DNA from: Rubrivirga sp046845755
Lineage (GTDB): Bacteria; Bacteroidota; Rhodothermia; Rhodothermales; Rubricoccaceae
Reading direction: 5' to 3'
DNA length: 64,000 nt
NCBI RefSeq assembly: GCF_046845755.1
Contig: NZ_CP177357.1
Location: forward strand, 1,736,001-1,800,000
A program made the position numbers and the translations under genes. Shown here one piece after another: positions 25,428 to 37,065 of this stretch; position 1 is the stretch's first letter; each line of letters starts with the position of its first letter. The notes under the pieces were generated by a model. That model did not search any database. It had not been told where the DNA came from and saw nothing but the letters and a program-made list of their open reading frames with translations.

Positions 25428-26366
25428 GTGACTACCCGCCTCCTGAGAGATCCCGCCGAAGCCGCCGCCGTGCTCGCGAGCGGCGGGCTGTGCGCGATCC
25501 CGACGGAGACCGTCTACGGCCTGGCCGCGCTGGCGACGGACGCGAGCGCGGTCGGACGCGTGTTCGGGGCGAAAGGCCGGCCGGCCGACAACCCGCTGAT
25601 CGTTCACGTCGGCGACGCTGGCGACGCCGACGCGGTCGCCCAGCTCACCGCGCTCGGTCGGGACCTCCTGGCGGCGTTCGCGCCGGGCCCGCTGACCGTC
25701 GTGCTCCCCGCCCGGACCGGCCTGCCAGCCGCCGTCACCGCCGGGCTCGACACGGTCGCCGTCCGGGTCCCCGCCAGCCCCGAGGCGCGGGCCGTGCTGG
25801 CGGCGCTGGCGGCGCCCCTCGTCGCGCCATCCGCGAACCGGAGCGGCCGGCCGAGCCCGACCACGTGGCAGGCTGTGGTGGCCGACCTCGACGGCCGGAT
25901 CGACGCCGTCCTCCAGGGCCCGCCCGCGACGGTCGGGCTCGAATCGACGGTCGTGGATGCCACGGGAGACACGCCTGTTGTGCTCCGTCCCGGAGCAGTC
26001 ACGCTCGATCGGCTGCGAGACCTCTGGCCCGGCGCGTTCGCGACCGGGACGAACGACGACGCCCGCCACCGGTCGCCGGGCACGCGCCACCGGCACTACG
26101 CGCCCCACGCCCGCGTCCACCTCGTCGCGTCGGCCGAGGCCTCGAGTCCCGACTCCGACGCCGCCTACATCGGCCTCGACGCCCCCCCGCCCGGGTATGC
26201 CCTGGAGGTCGTCTGCCCCACGGTCGCCGACTACGCGCACCGCGTGTTCGAGACCTTCCGCCGCGCCGACGCCTTGGGGCTGGCGCGCATCGACGCCCAG
26301 CTCGTCGCCGACGATGGGCTGGGGACGGCGCTGCTCGACCGCTTGCGCCGCGCCGCCGAGCGCTAG
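25428..26366 (+). CDS. L-threonylcarbamoyladenylate synthase (Sua5/TsaC)
   Basis: Makes threonylcarbamoyl-AMP from threonine, bicarbonate and ATP for the t6A37 modification of ANN-decoding tRNAs. The YrdC domain shows IPTETVYGLA (24-33), GAKGRPADNPL (47-57) and APSANRSGRPS. At 312 residues it is the long Sua5 form, with a linker (RHRSPGTRHRHYAP) and a C-terminal Sua5 domain. GTG 25428 lies 35 bases from the divergent NFACT-R start. The stop shares CTAG with the following convergent gene. Confidence 0.94.
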   Translation: MTTRLLRDPAEAAAVLASGGLCAIPTETVYGLAALATDASAVGRVFGAKGRPADNPLIVHVGDAGDADAVAQLTALGRDLLAAFAPGPLTVVLPARTGLPAAVTAGLDTVAVRVPASPEARAVLAALAAPLVAPSANRSGRPSPTTWQAVVADLDGRIDAVLQGPPATVGLESTVVDATGDTPVVLRPGAVTLDRLRDLWPGAFATGTNDDARHRSPGTRHRHYAPHARVHLVASAEASSPDSDAAYIGLDAPPPGYALEVVCPTVADYAHRVFETFRRADALGLARIDAQLVADDGLGTALLDRLRRAAER

Positions 26367-26812
26367 CCGCCGATCACGCCGCGCCCGACGTACATCAGCA
26401 CGAAGATGCCCATCCAGACGGCGTGGCCGATGCCGAGGCCGAGCGCGATCCGCTTGCGGCCCGTCTCGGCGACCGGCGTGCCGGCCCCGTTCGTCAACTG
26501 CGCCCATCCGGGCCGAATCAGCGCGAACTGGACGACGACCAGCACCAGGCCCAGCGACAGCGCCGTGTGGTACGGCCAGGCGTTGTACTGCGCCTCCAGG
26601 CCGAGCTGCATGCCCAGCATCCAGTTGGCGACGGCGGCCGCGTAGAACAGGACGATCGAGCCGTTCATCGAGCCGACCACCTTCCCTCCTTCCGGTGTGC
26701 CGGGCGACATCGCGCCGCGGGCCAGCGACGGCAGCGCCAGCCCCAGCCCGAACCAGGCGGCGGCGAACAACACGTGGAGGGCGAGGACGACGGTGTGGAG
26801 GTACGGCAGCAT
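26363..26812 (-). CDS. Four-helix integral membrane protein
   Basis: A 149-residue protein with four hydrophobic helices (LHTVVLALHVLFAAAWFGLG, SIVLFYAAAVANWMLGM, ALSLGLVLVVVQFAL, LGLGIGHAVWMGIFVLMYVG). Histidines in the first and last helices (H6, H13 and others) recall CopD/DUF2269-like heme or copper membrane proteins, but the family is not certain. It is upstream of nothing on its strand except the convergent sua5 gene, with which it shares a CTAG stop overlap at 26363-26366. RidA lies 26 bases upstream on the same strand. Confidence 0.75.
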   Translation of the reverse strand: MLPYLHTVVLALHVLFAAAWFGLGLALPSLARGAMSPGTPEGGKVVGSMNGSIVLFYAAAVANWMLGMQLGLEAQYNAWPYHTALSLGLVLVVVQFALIRPGWAQLTNGAGTPVAETGRKRIALGLGIGHAVWMGIFVLMYVGRGVIGG

Positions 26813-26838
26813 CGGTCGGGGGGAAAAGCTGATGGAAG

Positions 26839-27210
26839 CTAAGGGGCGGCCTCCACGACGGCGTCCAGTTCGATTTCCACCATGAGTTCGGGCGCGATCA
26901 GCGCCGATACCTCGACCATGGTGGAGGCGGGCGGGTTCGCCCCGAACCGGGCGCGGTGCACGCGCCCTACCGCGTCGGCATCGGCGATGTCGGTGATGTA
27001 CATCCGCGTCCGGATGACGTCGGCGGAGGTGCCGCCCAGCGTCGCGAGCGCCGCAAGCGCCGTCTCGAATGCGGCGCTCGCCTGGGCCTGAGCCGTGGCC
27101 CCAGGGGCCGTCGTGCCTGAAACGGCGACCCAGTTGCCGATCCGGACCGCCCGGCGGTAGCCGTAGATCGATTCCCAGGCCACTCCACTGGTAGCGGTTT
27201 GACGACGCAT
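26839..27210 (-). CDS. RidA/YjgF family protein
   Basis: A 123-residue member of the RidA family, which hydrolyses reactive enamine/imine intermediates made by PLP enzymes. It shows the family strands VRIGNWVAVSGTTAPG, the IRTRMYITDI segment with the substrate-binding arginine, and STMVEVSALIAPELMVEIEL. The start ATG 27210 gives the normal length, since upstream codons belong to another frame. It is downstream of the PAP2 gene by 4 bases on the same strand, so co-transcribed. Confidence 0.9.
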   Translation of the reverse strand: MRRQTATSGVAWESIYGYRRAVRIGNWVAVSGTTAPGATAQAQASAAFETALAALATLGGTSADVIRTRMYITDIADADAVGRVHRARFGANPPASTMVEVSALIAPELMVEIELDAVVEAAP

Positions 27211-27214
27211 CGCG

Positions 27215-27925
27215 TTAAAGGGGAATGGAGAACCGAACGGCGTTTGCGTCGCCACTGGTCCCCGGCCCGCCGTCGAGCGCGTTCCAGACCAGGTGGACGG
27301 CGACCGCCGAGGCGACCCCGACGGCGGCACCGACGGCCACGTCGGTCGGGTAATGGACGCCGTGCCAGATGCGGGCGGCGCCCATCGTGCCCACCCAGGC
27401 AGCGGCCGGCCCGATCACGTACCACTCGGGGTAGCTCAGCGACAGCGACGTGGCGCTGGCGGCCGCCAGCGACGTGTGGCCCGACGGAAAGGAGTACGGG
27501 TCGATGATGTCCTCGCCCATGTGCCCACGGTCCCGGGCCACGACGCCGTCGAGCGCGGCGTAGGGACGCGGCCGCAGCACCAGCCGCTTCATCGCGAGCG
27601 TGACCGCGACGTCCAGCCCCTGAGCCGCGGCCATCTTGACCGCCGGCTCGTAGTCGCCGCCGTCGAGCGCGGCGCCGAGCGCGAGCGCCGGCGCGATGCC
27701 GCCGTACACGGGATACGCGGTCACGTTGACGGCGCGCATCGCCCCAGTCAGCATCGGGACGTCGATCTCGTAGATCGCCCGGAAGATGGCCACGTCGCGC
27801 GCCTCGGTGTTCGGGGGGAGGTCGGGCGGGTCGCCGGTCGCGGTCGTGTCGGCGACCTGCGCCTGGGCGGGAGCCGCGGTCAGCTCGACGGCCCCGAAGG
27901 CCAGAAGCAGGAGGACAATGCGCAT
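27215..27925 (-). CDS. Exported PAP2-family phosphatase
   Basis: A 236-residue phosphatidic-acid-phosphatase type 2 protein with a signal peptide (MRIVLLLLAFGAVELTAAPA, cleavage about AQAQ, 23). The three catalytic motifs are K113-x6-R120-P121 (KRLVLRPRP), P147-SGH150, and R185-x5-H191-x3-D195 (A in place of the usual S at 184). It probably removes phosphate from lipids such as undecaprenyl pyrophosphate or phosphatidate at the membrane. It heads a small unit with ridA. Confidence 0.9.
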   Translation of the reverse strand: MRIVLLLLAFGAVELTAAPAQAQVADTTATGDPPDLPPNTEARDVAIFRAIYEIDVPMLTGAMRAVNVTAYPVYGGIAPALALGAALDGGDYEPAVKMAAAQGLDVAVTLAMKRLVLRPRPYAALDGVVARDRGHMGEDIIDPYSFPSGHTSLAAASATSLSLSYPEWYVIGPAAAWVGTMGAARIWHGVHYPTDVAVGAAVGVASAVAVHLVWNALDGGPGTSGDANAVRFSIPL

Positions 27926-28004
27926 CCCGCAAGCTACCCCTCCCCTCCTCTCAGCAGCTCGCGCGGTCGGTCAGCGGGCGCCGTCGCCGAGCCGCGCGCC
28001 CCCT

Positions 28005-28047
28005 CAAAAAAGCAGGCGCCGCCCGGACGGATCCAAGCGGCGCCTGC
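28005..28047 (-). terminator. Intrinsic terminator of recA
   Basis: On the minus strand GCAGGCGCCGC (28047-28037) pairs perfectly with GCGGCGCCTGC (28022-28012) around a 14-base loop and is followed by six U residues (28011-28006). It lies 20 bases after the recA stop. Confidence 0.93.
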
Positions 28048-28067
28048 GGGCGATCTGTCCGAGTCGG

Positions 28068-29159
<1,092 letters not shown>

Positions 29160-29353
29160 GAGGGCAGGCTCCGAAGAGCGGGTCTGTGGATGTAAAAGGG
29201 CCGGGTGCGTGGCCCCTCAGGCAGTGCGAACGCAACAGGGTACGGCGGCGGGGGTGACACCTTCGCGTCACGCCCGAGCAGACCCGCCCCCTGCGTTCAC
29301 CCCGATAACCGCGAGCCCGGCCAAAAGGTTGCCGCGCGGCGCCGGCGACGGGC

Positions 29354-30601
29354 TCAGGCGCCGCCGCGACGCGCGAGCTGGCGCCGGGCGAGGTCGAGCA
29401 CGGCCGTCGCCGACAGCGCGATGTTGACGGCGCGGTTGGGGGTGAGGTGGAGGAGCACGGCACGGGCGTCGGCGCCGTCGTCGTAGGCGATCCAGACGGT
29501 CCCGACGGGTTTCTCGGGCGTGCCGCCGGTCGGCCCGGCGATGCCGGTCGTCGCCAGCCCCACGTCCGCGCCCAAGCGGGCGCGGGCGCCGGCCGCCATC
29601 GCGAGCGCGACGGGCTCGCTCACGGCGCCGTGGTCGTCGAGGTGCTCCTCGGGCACGTCGAGGAGGGCCCGTTTGGCGGCGTTCGAGTACGCCACGACGC
29701 CGCCACAGACGACCGCGCTGGCGCCGGGGATCGCGGTGAGCCGGGAGAGGACCGTCCCGCCGGTGCAGCTCTCGGCGACCGCCAGCGTCAGACCGGCCGC
29801 GCGGAAGGCGTCGAGCACGACCGCTTGGAGTGTCGTCTCGCCCTCGCCGAACGCCAGCCGCCCGACCGCGCCGCGGACCGTTTCGAACGCGCCGTCGAGA
29901 TCCGCTTGCGCGGCATCGCGGCTCGGGCCCCGCGCCGTCAGCCGGACGCGTACCTGCCCGGTACTCGGCAGGTACGCCAGTTTGACAGACTCGGGGAGGG
30001 CGCCGGCCGCCTCGATCAGCACCGACAGGTCGCTCTCCCCTTTCCCGACGGTCAGTAGCGTCCGCGAGAGCACGACGCCGTCTTGCCGCTTGACGAGCCG
30101 GGGGAGGACGGATGCCGTGGCGATGGCCTCCATCTCGTGTGGCACGCCGGGCATCACGGCCACCATGCGGCCGTCGTCTTGGCCCCACAGGCCGGGCGCG
30201 CTGCCGGTCGGGTTGGGGAGCGCGTCGAACCCGACGGGCACCTCGGCCATCACCCGGCCGACGGCGGGCATCGTGCGGCCCCGCGTCGCGTAGCGCGCCT
30301 CGATCCGGTCGAGCACGTCGGGCCGAAACTCGAGTTCGCGGCCGAACACCTCGGCGACCGCCGCCTTCGTCACGTCGTCGTGCGTCGGCCCCAGCCCGCC
30401 CGTCACGATGACGACCGCCGCGCCGTCCGCGTACGCCCTTTCCAGCGCGCGGACGATCTCGCCGTGGTCGTCGCCGACCGTCTCGGAGCGCCGCACGTCG
30501 ACGCCCGCCGCCGCGAGCCGCTCGCCGAGCCAGGCCGCGTTCGTGTCGACGATCTGCCCGAGCAGGATCTCGTCGCCAACGGTCAGGAGGTGGCCGGTCA
30601 T
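29354..30601 (-). CDS. cinA: CinA: ADP-ribose pyrophosphatase / nicotinamide-nucleotide amidohydrolase
   Basis: A 415-residue two-domain protein. The N-terminal MoCF/COG1058 domain (about 1-170: LTVGDEILLGQIVDTNAAWL, TGGLGPTHDDVTKAAVAE) hydrolyses ADP-ribose in characterised homologues. The C-terminal CinA domain (about 250-410: LAVAESCTGGTVLSRLTAI) deamidates NMN for NAD recycling. The cinA-recA order is classic across bacteria. It is 90 bases downstream of pyrE. Confidence 0.96.
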   Translation of the reverse strand: MTGHLLTVGDEILLGQIVDTNAAWLGERLAAAGVDVRRSETVGDDHGEIVRALERAYADGAAVVIVTGGLGPTHDDVTKAAVAEVFGRELEFRPDVLDRIEARYATRGRTMPAVGRVMAEVPVGFDALPNPTGSAPGLWGQDDGRMVAVMPGVPHEMEAIATASVLPRLVKRQDGVVLSRTLLTVGKGESDLSVLIEAAGALPESVKLAYLPSTGQVRVRLTARGPSRDAAQADLDGAFETVRGAVGRLAFGEGETTLQAVVLDAFRAAGLTLAVAESCTGGTVLSRLTAIPGASAVVCGGVVAYSNAAKRALLDVPEEHLDDHGAVSEPVALAMAAGARARLGADVGLATTGIAGPTGGTPEKPVGTVWIAYDDGADARAVLLHLTPNRAVNIALSATAVLDLARRQLARRGGA

Positions 30602-30691
30602 GGCAGGAGGAGAGGAATGGAGGGCAAGAGGAGCAGAGGACGAGCAGGATGGCGAACGGTTCGAGCGATCCGTACCTCCACGGCCCAGGCC

Positions 30692-31342
30692 TTACCCCTC
30701 CTGCTGTCCCACCCACCGCTCGCTCCATCCGGCCGGGTCGCGGCGCCAGGCGTCGAGCGTGTCGCGGTCGGCCTCGGCCAGCGTGCCCGTCTCGCGCGCC
30801 GCTCGCGCCAGCGCGTCGAGGCCGGTCAGCGTCGCCAGCGGGATGCCCGCCGAGTCGAACGCGGCCTCGGCCTCGGGGAAGCCGTACGAGAAGACGGCCA
30901 CGACAGCGACCACGTCGACCCCGTGCTGGCGCAACGCTTGGGCGGCCGATAGTGCGGAGCCGCCGGTCGAGATGAGGTCCTCCACGAGGACGACGCGCGC
31001 GCCGTCCGCGACGGCCCCCTCGATCCGGTTTTCCTTGCCGTGCCCCTTGGGCGCCGAGCGGACGTAGCTGAACGGGAGCTCCAAGCGGTCCGCCAGCAGG
31101 GCGCCGTGCGGGATGCCGGCCGTCGCGGTCGCCGAAATCGCGTCGGGCGAGAAGGGGCGCGAGAGATCGGCGAAAGCATCGGCGATGCAGCCGCGCACGT
31201 CGGGGTGCGAGAGCGTCAGCCGGTTGTCGGTGTAGATCGGCGAGCGCCGGCCGCTGGCCCACGTGAACGGGTCGGCGGGGCGAAGCGCGACGGCGCCGAT
31301 GCGCAACAGGTCGCGGGCGAGGGCGGCGGCGGTGTCGGGCAT
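30692..31342 (-). CDS. pyrE: Orotate phosphoribosyltransferase
   Basis: Transfers phosphoribose from PRPP to orotate, giving OMP in pyrimidine synthesis. The 216 residues include the PRPP-binding loop VLVEDLISTGGSA (118-130), IYTDNRL (36-42) and the flexible-loop lysines RSAPKGHGKENRIEG (95-109). The stop-to-start gap to pgsA upstream is 21 bases. There is no pyr operon around, and its place between pgsA and cinA is a chance housekeeping cluster. Confidence 0.95.
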   Translation of the reverse strand: MPDTAAALARDLLRIGAVALRPADPFTWASGRRSPIYTDNRLTLSHPDVRGCIADAFADLSRPFSPDAISATATAGIPHGALLADRLELPFSYVRSAPKGHGKENRIEGAVADGARVVLVEDLISTGGSALSAAQALRQHGVDVVAVVAVFSYGFPEAEAAFDSAGIPLATLTGLDALARAARETGTLAEADRDTLDAWRRDPAGWSERWVGQQEG

Positions 31343-31363
31343 GCGAGGGCGCCGCGGACGGCG

Positions 31364-31981
31364 TCAGCCGGCGGCGGGCTGGCGGAAGTAGAGGACGCCC
31401 GTCCACACTGTGACCGCGGCGGTCGCCAGCAGGAAGACGAGCGCGACGGGCGAGGCGAGGGCGGCGGCCAGGAACGTGCCGAGCGCGCCGAGCGCGCCGC
31501 CGAGCGCCTCGAGGTGGCGGCCGGCGAGGAACACGAAGGCGGTGATCAGAAACGTGAGCTGCCACGCCGTCTTCCACTTGGCGGCCGTCGAGGTCGCCAG
31601 CGTCTTGCCCTGCTTCTCGTAGACGGCCCGGAGCACGGTCACCGCCACGTCGCGGACGGCGATGGCGCCGATCGCGAGCCACGGCAGCCACGCGCCGACG
31701 GGCGCCGCGAGCCCCTCCCCGATCGGCTGCAGAAACGGGATCAGGAAGAAGGCGCCGAGGACGAGGACCTTGTCCGCCAGCGGGTCCAGAAACTGGCCCA
31801 GGCGCGAGCCGACGCCGTACTTCCGCGCGATCTGGCCGTCGAGCCAGTCGGTGATGGCGGCGATGATGAACAGGGCGGCCCCGCCGATCTGGCCCGCGAC
31901 CGTCCCCGTCCACAAGAGGTACAGGCACACCGGCGCCGCGATCATGCGGCCGACGGTCAGGACGTTGGGGACGTGTTTCAT
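31364..31981 (-). CDS. pgsA: CDP-diacylglycerol-glycerol-3-phosphate 3-phosphatidyltransferase
   Basis: A 205-residue inner-membrane enzyme that makes phosphatidylglycerophosphate, the committed step to phosphatidylglycerol. The CDP-alcohol phosphotransferase signature D-x2-DG-x2-AR-x8-G-x3-D-x3-D fits exactly (D45, D48, G49, A52, R53, G62, D66, D70). Several helices follow. ATG 31981 gives MKHVPNVLTVGR, the usual family start; codons upstream are not protein-like. It is the first gene of the pgsA-pyrE-cinA-recA run and divergent from dnaK. Confidence 0.94.
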   Translation of the reverse strand: MKHVPNVLTVGRMIAAPVCLYLLWTGTVAGQIGGAALFIIAAITDWLDGQIARKYGVGSRLGQFLDPLADKVLVLGAFFLIPFLQPIGEGLAAPVGAWLPWLAIGAIAVRDVAVTVLRAVYEKQGKTLATSTAAKWKTAWQLTFLITAFVFLAGRHLEALGGALGALGTFLAAALASPVALVFLLATAAVTVWTGVLYFRQPAAG

Positions 31982-32119
31982 CGGGCGGAGCCCGCTAGGC
32001 CGGGGGGGACGCCAAGATACCCCGCCGCCGGGTCGGTTGAGGATCTGGCGAAGCGGTCTGCCATAACGGCAATCGGCGCGCGGTGGCACGGCCCTTGTCC
32101 TGTCTGTGCGTGACATGAC

Positions 32120-32140
32120 GGCCTGCCGATCCGGCAGGCC
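32120..32140. repeat. 9-bp inverted repeat in the dnaK upstream region
   Basis: GGCCTGCCG (32120-32128) and CGGCAGGCC (32132-32140) form a perfect dyad with a 3-base centre, 89 bases before the dnaK start. It is neither a CIRCE element nor an intrinsic terminator (no U tract). It may be an operator or a leader hairpin. Confidence 0.4.
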
Positions 32141-32228
32141 CCGTGGATCCTGGCGACCGACGCGGCGTAGCCAACGTCACTCCGCCACGCTCTGCGGCAC
32201 CCCTCTACTCCAAGCATCCACTCCCCCA

Positions 32229-34169
<1,941 letters not shown>

Positions 34170-34189
34170 GCCGGCTCTCCTCACTCAGC

Positions 34190-34226
34190 CGCCCCGATGC
34201 CCCTCCGGCGTCGGGGCGGTTTTTTG
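34190..34226 (+). terminator. Intrinsic terminator of dnaK
   Basis: CCGCCCCGA (34190-34198) pairs perfectly with TCGGGGCGG (34212-34220), followed directly by TTTTTT (34221-34226), 20 bases after the dnaK stop. Confidence 0.93.
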
Positions 34227-34328
34227 TTGGCCGGCCCCGCTTGCGGACGCCCGGCGGATTTCTGGTGCCCCGGCGGTCGAGAGCGACCGGGGCGTCTCTA
34301 CGTTCCGGGCTCGCGCCCCTCCGCCCCA

Positions 34329-35765
34329 ATGTCCGACGCCAGCGCTCCCCAAGCCTCCCCCCCCCCGGCCCGGCGCGTGCCCAAGCTGCCGTCGCCGCGT
34401 CGGTCGCTGGCGTGGAAGGTGGTCGCCATCGTGCTCATCGTCTTTGTGCTGATGGTGCCGCTGGCGCTCTTGGGCGGGCTCATCAACGAGCGCGAGCAGC
34501 TCCGCGAGCAGGCGCGGCTGGAGGTCTCGGCGCAGTGGGGCCAGGACCAGACGCTGGGCGGGCCGGTCCTCACGATCCCGTACACGGCGACCGAGCCGGC
34601 CCCGAACGGCGGCCAGCAGCGCGTGACGCGCTACGCGCACCTCTTCCCCGACGCCCTCGATGTCGAGGGCACGATGGCGCCGCAGGTCCGCACACGCGGC
34701 ATCTTCCGCGTCGTGCTGTACGAGGCGCAGCTCACCGTCCGCGGCCAATTCCCGCCGGTTGACTCGGCCGCCTTCGGCATCCCCCGGAGCGCGCTCCGGC
34801 TCGACGAGGCGTTCGTCCAGATCGGGATCTCGGACTTGGTCGGCGTGCGTGAGCCGATCCGCCTGCGGTGGGACGGCACGGACCGCGAGGCCGACCCGGG
34901 GATCGTCACGAACGACGTGTTCTCGACCGGCGTGACGGTGCCCGTCCGCGTCGACGGCGACGGCGCGGCGTTCTCGTTCAGGCTGAGCCTCAACGGGAGC
35001 GGCAGCCTGGGCGTGCTGCCCGTCGGCCGCGAGACGACGCTGCGGCTGGCGTCGCCGTGGGACACGCCGCGCTTTGCAGGCGCCTTCCTGCCCGAGGACC
35101 GCACGGTCGCTGACACGGGGTTCGAGGCCCGGTGGCGGGTGCTCCACCTCAACCGCAACTACCCGCAGGCCTTTGCCGGGGGGTTCGGGCGACCGACGGG
35201 CCTGCCGCTGCGCCGCGCCAGGTTCGACTACTACGAGATGGAGGCCGCGATGGCCGGGGGCGCGTCGGCGTTTGGCGTCGAACTGCTGCTTCCGGTCGAC
35301 GAGTACCAGAAGACCAACCGGGCGGCCAAGTACGGGGTGCTGTTCGTCTTTCTGACCTTCCTGACGTTCTTCTTCGTCGAGGTGCTGGGCGGGCGCCGGA
35401 TCCACCCGATCCAGTACCTGCTAGTCGGCTTCGCAGTGACGCTGTTCTACCTCCTCCTGCTGGCGTTCGCCGAGTACCTCCCGTTCAACGGGGCCTACGG
35501 CGTCGCGGCCGTCGCCATCCTGTCGCTGGTGGTTTTATACGCTCGTGCCGTCTTCGGCGGCTGGCGCCTCGCGGCGCTCGTGGGCGGCCTGCTGACGCTG
35601 TTCTACGGCTACTTTTTCGTGCTCCTCCAGCTGGAGGCGTACGCCCTGCTCGCGGGCAGCCTGGGGCTGCTCGTCACGCTCGCGGTCGTGATGTACCTCT
35701 CCCGCCAGGTGGACTGGTATGACGACCCCTTCGGGGGCATCGGCGCCACGTCGGACGGAGGATGA
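34329..35765 (+). CDS. creD: Cell envelope integrity protein CreD family
   Basis: A 478-residue inner-membrane protein. One N-terminal helix (VVAIVLIVFVLMVPLALLGG, from about 33) is followed by a large periplasmic domain (LGGPVLTIPYTATE ... RLDEAFVQIGISDL) and a C-terminal block of about five helices (KYGVLFVFLTFLTFFFVEVL onward). This matches CreD, linked in enterobacteria to envelope stress and beta-lactam response under CreBC. No creBC is near. ATG 34329 is preferred; upstream codons read as noncoding. Confidence 0.92.
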   Translation: MSDASAPQASPPPARRVPKLPSPRRSLAWKVVAIVLIVFVLMVPLALLGGLINEREQLREQARLEVSAQWGQDQTLGGPVLTIPYTATEPAPNGGQQRVTRYAHLFPDALDVEGTMAPQVRTRGIFRVVLYEAQLTVRGQFPPVDSAAFGIPRSALRLDEAFVQIGISDLVGVREPIRLRWDGTDREADPGIVTNDVFSTGVTVPVRVDGDGAAFSFRLSLNGSGSLGVLPVGRETTLRLASPWDTPRFAGAFLPEDRTVADTGFEARWRVLHLNRNYPQAFAGGFGRPTGLPLRRARFDYYEMEAAMAGGASAFGVELLLPVDEYQKTNRAAKYGVLFVFLTFLTFFFVEVLGGRRIHPIQYLLVGFAVTLFYLLLLAFAEYLPFNGAYGVAAVAILSLVVLYARAVFGGWRLAALVGGLLTLFYGYFFVLLQLEAYALLAGSLGLLVTLAVVMYLSRQVDWYDDPFGGIGATSDGG

Positions 35766-35822
35766 GCCCGCCCCCTGCGGAGCGCCGACTGGACGGGCGC
35801 CCGCTGGGGGCTCTGCCGAGCC

Positions 35823-36362
35823 CTACCCTGCTGACGCCCTCTTCTGGACCGCGGACCGCTGGGCGTCCTTCGCGCGCCGGAACGCCTTCGTGGCGACGTA
35901 GAGCGTCTTCGTCCCGTGTGCGACCACCTGCCCGGCCTCGTCGACCAGTTCGACCGGCTTGTCCCAGTCGGTCTCGCCGTGATCGTCGGCCGCGCTGCGG
36001 ATCGCCTCGATCTCCTCGCTCGTGAACACGAACCGGGCCGTCACGCGCGACCGGGCCGGGCGGCGGAAGCGCATCTGGACCGCCTTGTCCCACACGACGT
36101 AGCCGTCGCCCAAGATGTGGAGGAGCTGGATCATCAGGATCGGGTCGGTCGCCGAGAGCAGGCTCCCCCCGAACATCGTCCCGACGTAGTTCGCGTTCCG
36201 CCACGACAGCGGGATGGCGACCTCGACCTCGTGCAAGTCGTCGGAGACACGCGTCACCCGGCCGGTCGAGCGCCGGTACATCGGCGACAGGTTGAACCCG
36301 TGCTTGAACAACGCGGACTCCGGAAGGACCCGGCGAAGGGCGGCGGTGAGCTGGCGGTACAC
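35823..36362 (-). CDS. DUF4442 hotdog-fold (thioesterase-like) protein
   Basis: About 179 residues of the DUF4442/YiiD-C type hotdog family, possibly acyl-CoA thioesterases. It shows FNLSPMYRRSTGRVTRVSDD, the hotdog helix NYVGTMFGGSLLSATDPI and VVWDKAVQMRFRRPARSRV. The GTG at 36362 gives VYRQLTAALRRVLPE, typical of family N-termini. A longer frame with a GTG at 36422 exists, but its extra 20 residues look noncoding. It converges on creD. Confidence 0.82.
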   Translation of the reverse strand: MYRQLTAALRRVLPESALFKHGFNLSPMYRRSTGRVTRVSDDLHEVEVAIPLSWRNANYVGTMFGGSLLSATDPILMIQLLHILGDGYVVWDKAVQMRFRRPARSRVTARFVFTSEEIEAIRSAADDHGETDWDKPVELVDEAGQVVAHGTKTLYVATKAFRRAKDAQRSAVQKRASAG

Positions 36363-36500
36363 GGCTAGGGGGATACGGGTTGGGACCGAGGGGTGCGGGT
36401 CAACGGCCCTCCGCTGAGGCACGAAAAGGTGGGGTACGACGCAGATCCGGGTGCTGAGCAGGACGTGCCCTCGGTCTCAGCCCGAGCATGAGATCCTGCG

Positions 36501-36941
36501 CTAGCCGGGCACGCTGTGGCCCCGGGTGATCTTCTCCAGGAGTGCGACGAGGGCCGCCCGCTCGCCGTCGTCGAGCGGGGCGAGCATCGCGTCCACGGCC
36601 GTCTTGCGGACGGCGTCTTCAGCCTCGAAGGCGCGGCGCCCCTCGTCGGTGAGTTCGACGAGCCACACCCGGCGGTCGGCTTGGCTCCGCACGCGGCGGA
36701 CCCAGCCGTGCCCTTCGAGGCGGTCGGCCACGGGCGTCGCGGCGCTCTGGCCCACGCCCAAGGCGTCGGCGAGGTCGCCCATCCGCATCGGCCCGTCAAG
36801 CCCGATTGCGTCGAGCGCTAAGAGGTCTTGCTTCGAGTACGCGCCGTGCTCGGCCGACTGCTCCGCGGCGACGCGCGCGTAGAGGGTCCCGAGGCGGCGG
36901 AGCGCGAGCGAGAAGGACTCGGTGAGATCAGTGGTCGGCAT
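36501..36941 (-). CDS. MarR-family transcriptional regulator
   Basis: A 146-residue winged-helix repressor. The DNA-binding region (about 50-105: MRMGDLADALGVGQSAATPV, GHGWVRRVRSQADRRVWLVE) has the MarR wing with D/R residues. N- and C-terminal helices form the dimer. MarR proteins usually release DNA on binding phenolic or oxidising ligands. The divergent target is the lipoprotein MBL-fold gene 124 bases away; an imperfect GTTCA/TGGAAC dyad lies in that gap. Confidence 0.9.
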   Translation of the reverse strand: MPTTDLTESFSLALRRLGTLYARVAAEQSAEHGAYSKQDLLALDAIGLDGPMRMGDLADALGVGQSAATPVADRLEGHGWVRRVRSQADRRVWLVELTDEGRRAFEAEDAVRKTAVDAMLAPLDDGERAALVALLEKITRGHSVPG

Positions 36942-37065
36942 GGCAAGCGGGAGCGCGGCGGTCGGTACCTGTGCTTCGTTCGGATGTTCCGTTGTCAGAA
37001 AAGTTCAGCGATTGGAACACCTGGATCTCGAACCGGTCTGAGGGCGCTCCGCATCCGCCCTCGCT

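Noticed and set aside
29160..29353. LexA box before recA
   Set aside because: No CGAAC-N4-GTTCG or CTG-N10-CAG type dyad in the gap.
29268..31928. 886-codon minus-strand frame over cinA, pyrE and pgsA
   Set aside because: Same-strand alternative frame of three certain genes; arginine-rich with no domain.
32046..32228. CIRCE/HrcA or sigma32-type heat-shock element before dnaK
   Set aside because: No TTAGCACTC-N9-GAGTGCTAA or convincing heat-shock promoter could be read; only a 9-bp inverted repeat without known match.
36998..37020. GTTCA/TGGAAC dyad as operator for the first MarR
   Set aside because: Arms are imperfect and of unequal length; kept only as a remark in the regulator entry.
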